Assembly (NCBI GenBank): GCA_030599705.1
Contig: JAUVNM010000135.1
Span: 1-5,688, forward strand
DNA: 5,688 nt
Direction: 5' to 3'
Source of the DNA: Gammaproteobacteria bacterium
Lineage (GTDB): Bacteria > Pseudomonadota > Gammaproteobacteria > UBA9214
In this document: piece by piece, positions 5,346 to 5,688 of the stretch
Layout: every line of letters starts with the position of its first letter
Position numbering within the stretch: the stretch's first letter is position 1
Notes under the pieces: model-generated
The model's input: the letters and a program-made list of their open reading frames with translations, nothing else
The model's database searches: none
Told to the model about the DNA's origin: nothing
Position numbers and translations under genes: made by a program

Positions 5346-5364
5346 GAGCGGCCTTGGCCGCGAT
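5342..5364. repeat. REP-like palindrome with GTAG head
   Basis: GTAGGA is followed by GCGGCC (5348-5353), TT, and GGCCGC (5356-5361): a perfect 6-bp stem behind a GTAG tetranucleotide. This is the form of Y-REP elements in Pseudomonas and relatives, which are mobilised by REP-associated tyrosine transposases. The TAG of the head is the stop codon of the M48-like gene. It sits in the 42-base gap between convergent genes, where REPs often lie. There is no T-run, so a terminator role is doubtful. Confidence 0.65.
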
Positions 5365-5387
5365 CAGTTATATAAATCCCCCCTATC

Positions 5388-5688
5388 TCACAACAACCCC
5401 GATGCCAACCGATGCGCATGCCGCGTGGTCTCGGGCCGGCGATAACGGGTGGTACAACGCAACGTATACTCAATCGCCGTCTCCAGATTCACCCGATGAC
5501 CAATCGACACATACACCGGCCGGACTCCGGTACGGGTGCGCAGCACGGCGCCGATTGTTTCCCCCCGATCCCGCAGTGGTACCCACTGGCCCTTGTCGGG
5601 CGGTACCTCGTCATGGCGGCCGACCAGCCGCGATTTGGCCACCCCGATGCAGGGAATACCGGTCAGCACGCCCAGGTGACAGGCCAGC
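5388..5688 (-). CDS. nfi: Endonuclease V, C-terminal part (cut by window edge)
   Basis: The last 99 residues are visible and the gene runs off the right edge. The frame continues to the window end as LACHLG and then VLTGIPCIGVAKSRLVG, so the GTG at 5669 is an internal valine, not a start. GIPCIGVAKSRL, then PLRDRGETIGAVLRT, PVYVSIGHRVNLETAI and RRPETTRHAH match the C-terminal half of endonuclease V. The family cuts DNA at the second bond 3' of deoxyinosine and starts repair of deaminated adenine. Family proteins are about 220-230 residues, so roughly the first 125, with most of the metal-binding acidic residues, lie outside the window. The PETTR-x-AH segment corresponds to the usual PEPTR motif near the C-terminus. 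It is convergent with the M48-like gene. Confidence 0.93.
   Translation of the reverse strand, partial: LACHLGVLTGIPCIGVAKSRLVGRHDEVPPDKGQWVPLRDRGETIGAVLRTRTGVRPVYVSIGHRVNLETAIEYTLRCTTRYRRPETTRHAHRLASGLL

Noticed and set aside
5388..5669. Endonuclease V starting at GTG 5669 as a complete short gene
   Set aside because: The frame stays open to the window edge and the upstream residues LACHLG continue the family alignment, so the GTG is internal.

Overview
The window looks like part of a gammaproteobacterial chromosome. This is inferred from moderately GC-rich genes, three predicted lipoproteins with gammaproteobacterial-style lipobox signals, a DUF2799 gene, a Y-REP-like element with a GTAG head, and intergenic repeats of a type common in that class. 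I cannot name a genus. No rRNA, tRNA, CRISPR array or transposase gene is visible.

The left half (11-2977) lies on the minus strand. Read in the direction of transcription it holds a HicA/HicB toxin-antitoxin pair (2977 to 2377), an intergenic stretch with two dispersed repeats, a second toxin-antitoxin pair of the HI1419/HI1420 type with a RelE/HigB-like toxin placed first (2069 to 1450), and, only 14 bases on, an LCAT-like alpha/beta-hydrolase lipoprotein (1435 to 11). A perfect 22-bp palindrome overlaps a good sigma70-type promoter just upstream of the second toxin. It is a strong candidate for an autoregulatory operator, and the lipase may be read from the same promoter.

The middle (about 3000-3541) has no convincing gene. 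It holds an inverted repeat, a copy of the dispersed repeat, a small protein-like open frame, and a segment that recurs about 1 kb later. The right half (3542-5345) is on the plus strand: a DUF2799 lipoprotein with a long coiled-coil tail, then a lipoprotein resembling M48 metallopeptidases in which the first histidine of HExxH is a cysteine. The stop codon of that gene is formed by the GTAG head of a REP-like palindrome. The 3' part of an endonuclease V gene (nfi) converges from the right edge.

The gene families are known ones and no complete new system is evident. The points most worth a second look are the C-E-x-x-H pseudo-peptidase, the compact toxin-antitoxin-lipase arrangement with its palindromic promoter, and the cluster of related intergenic repeats in every gap of the window.
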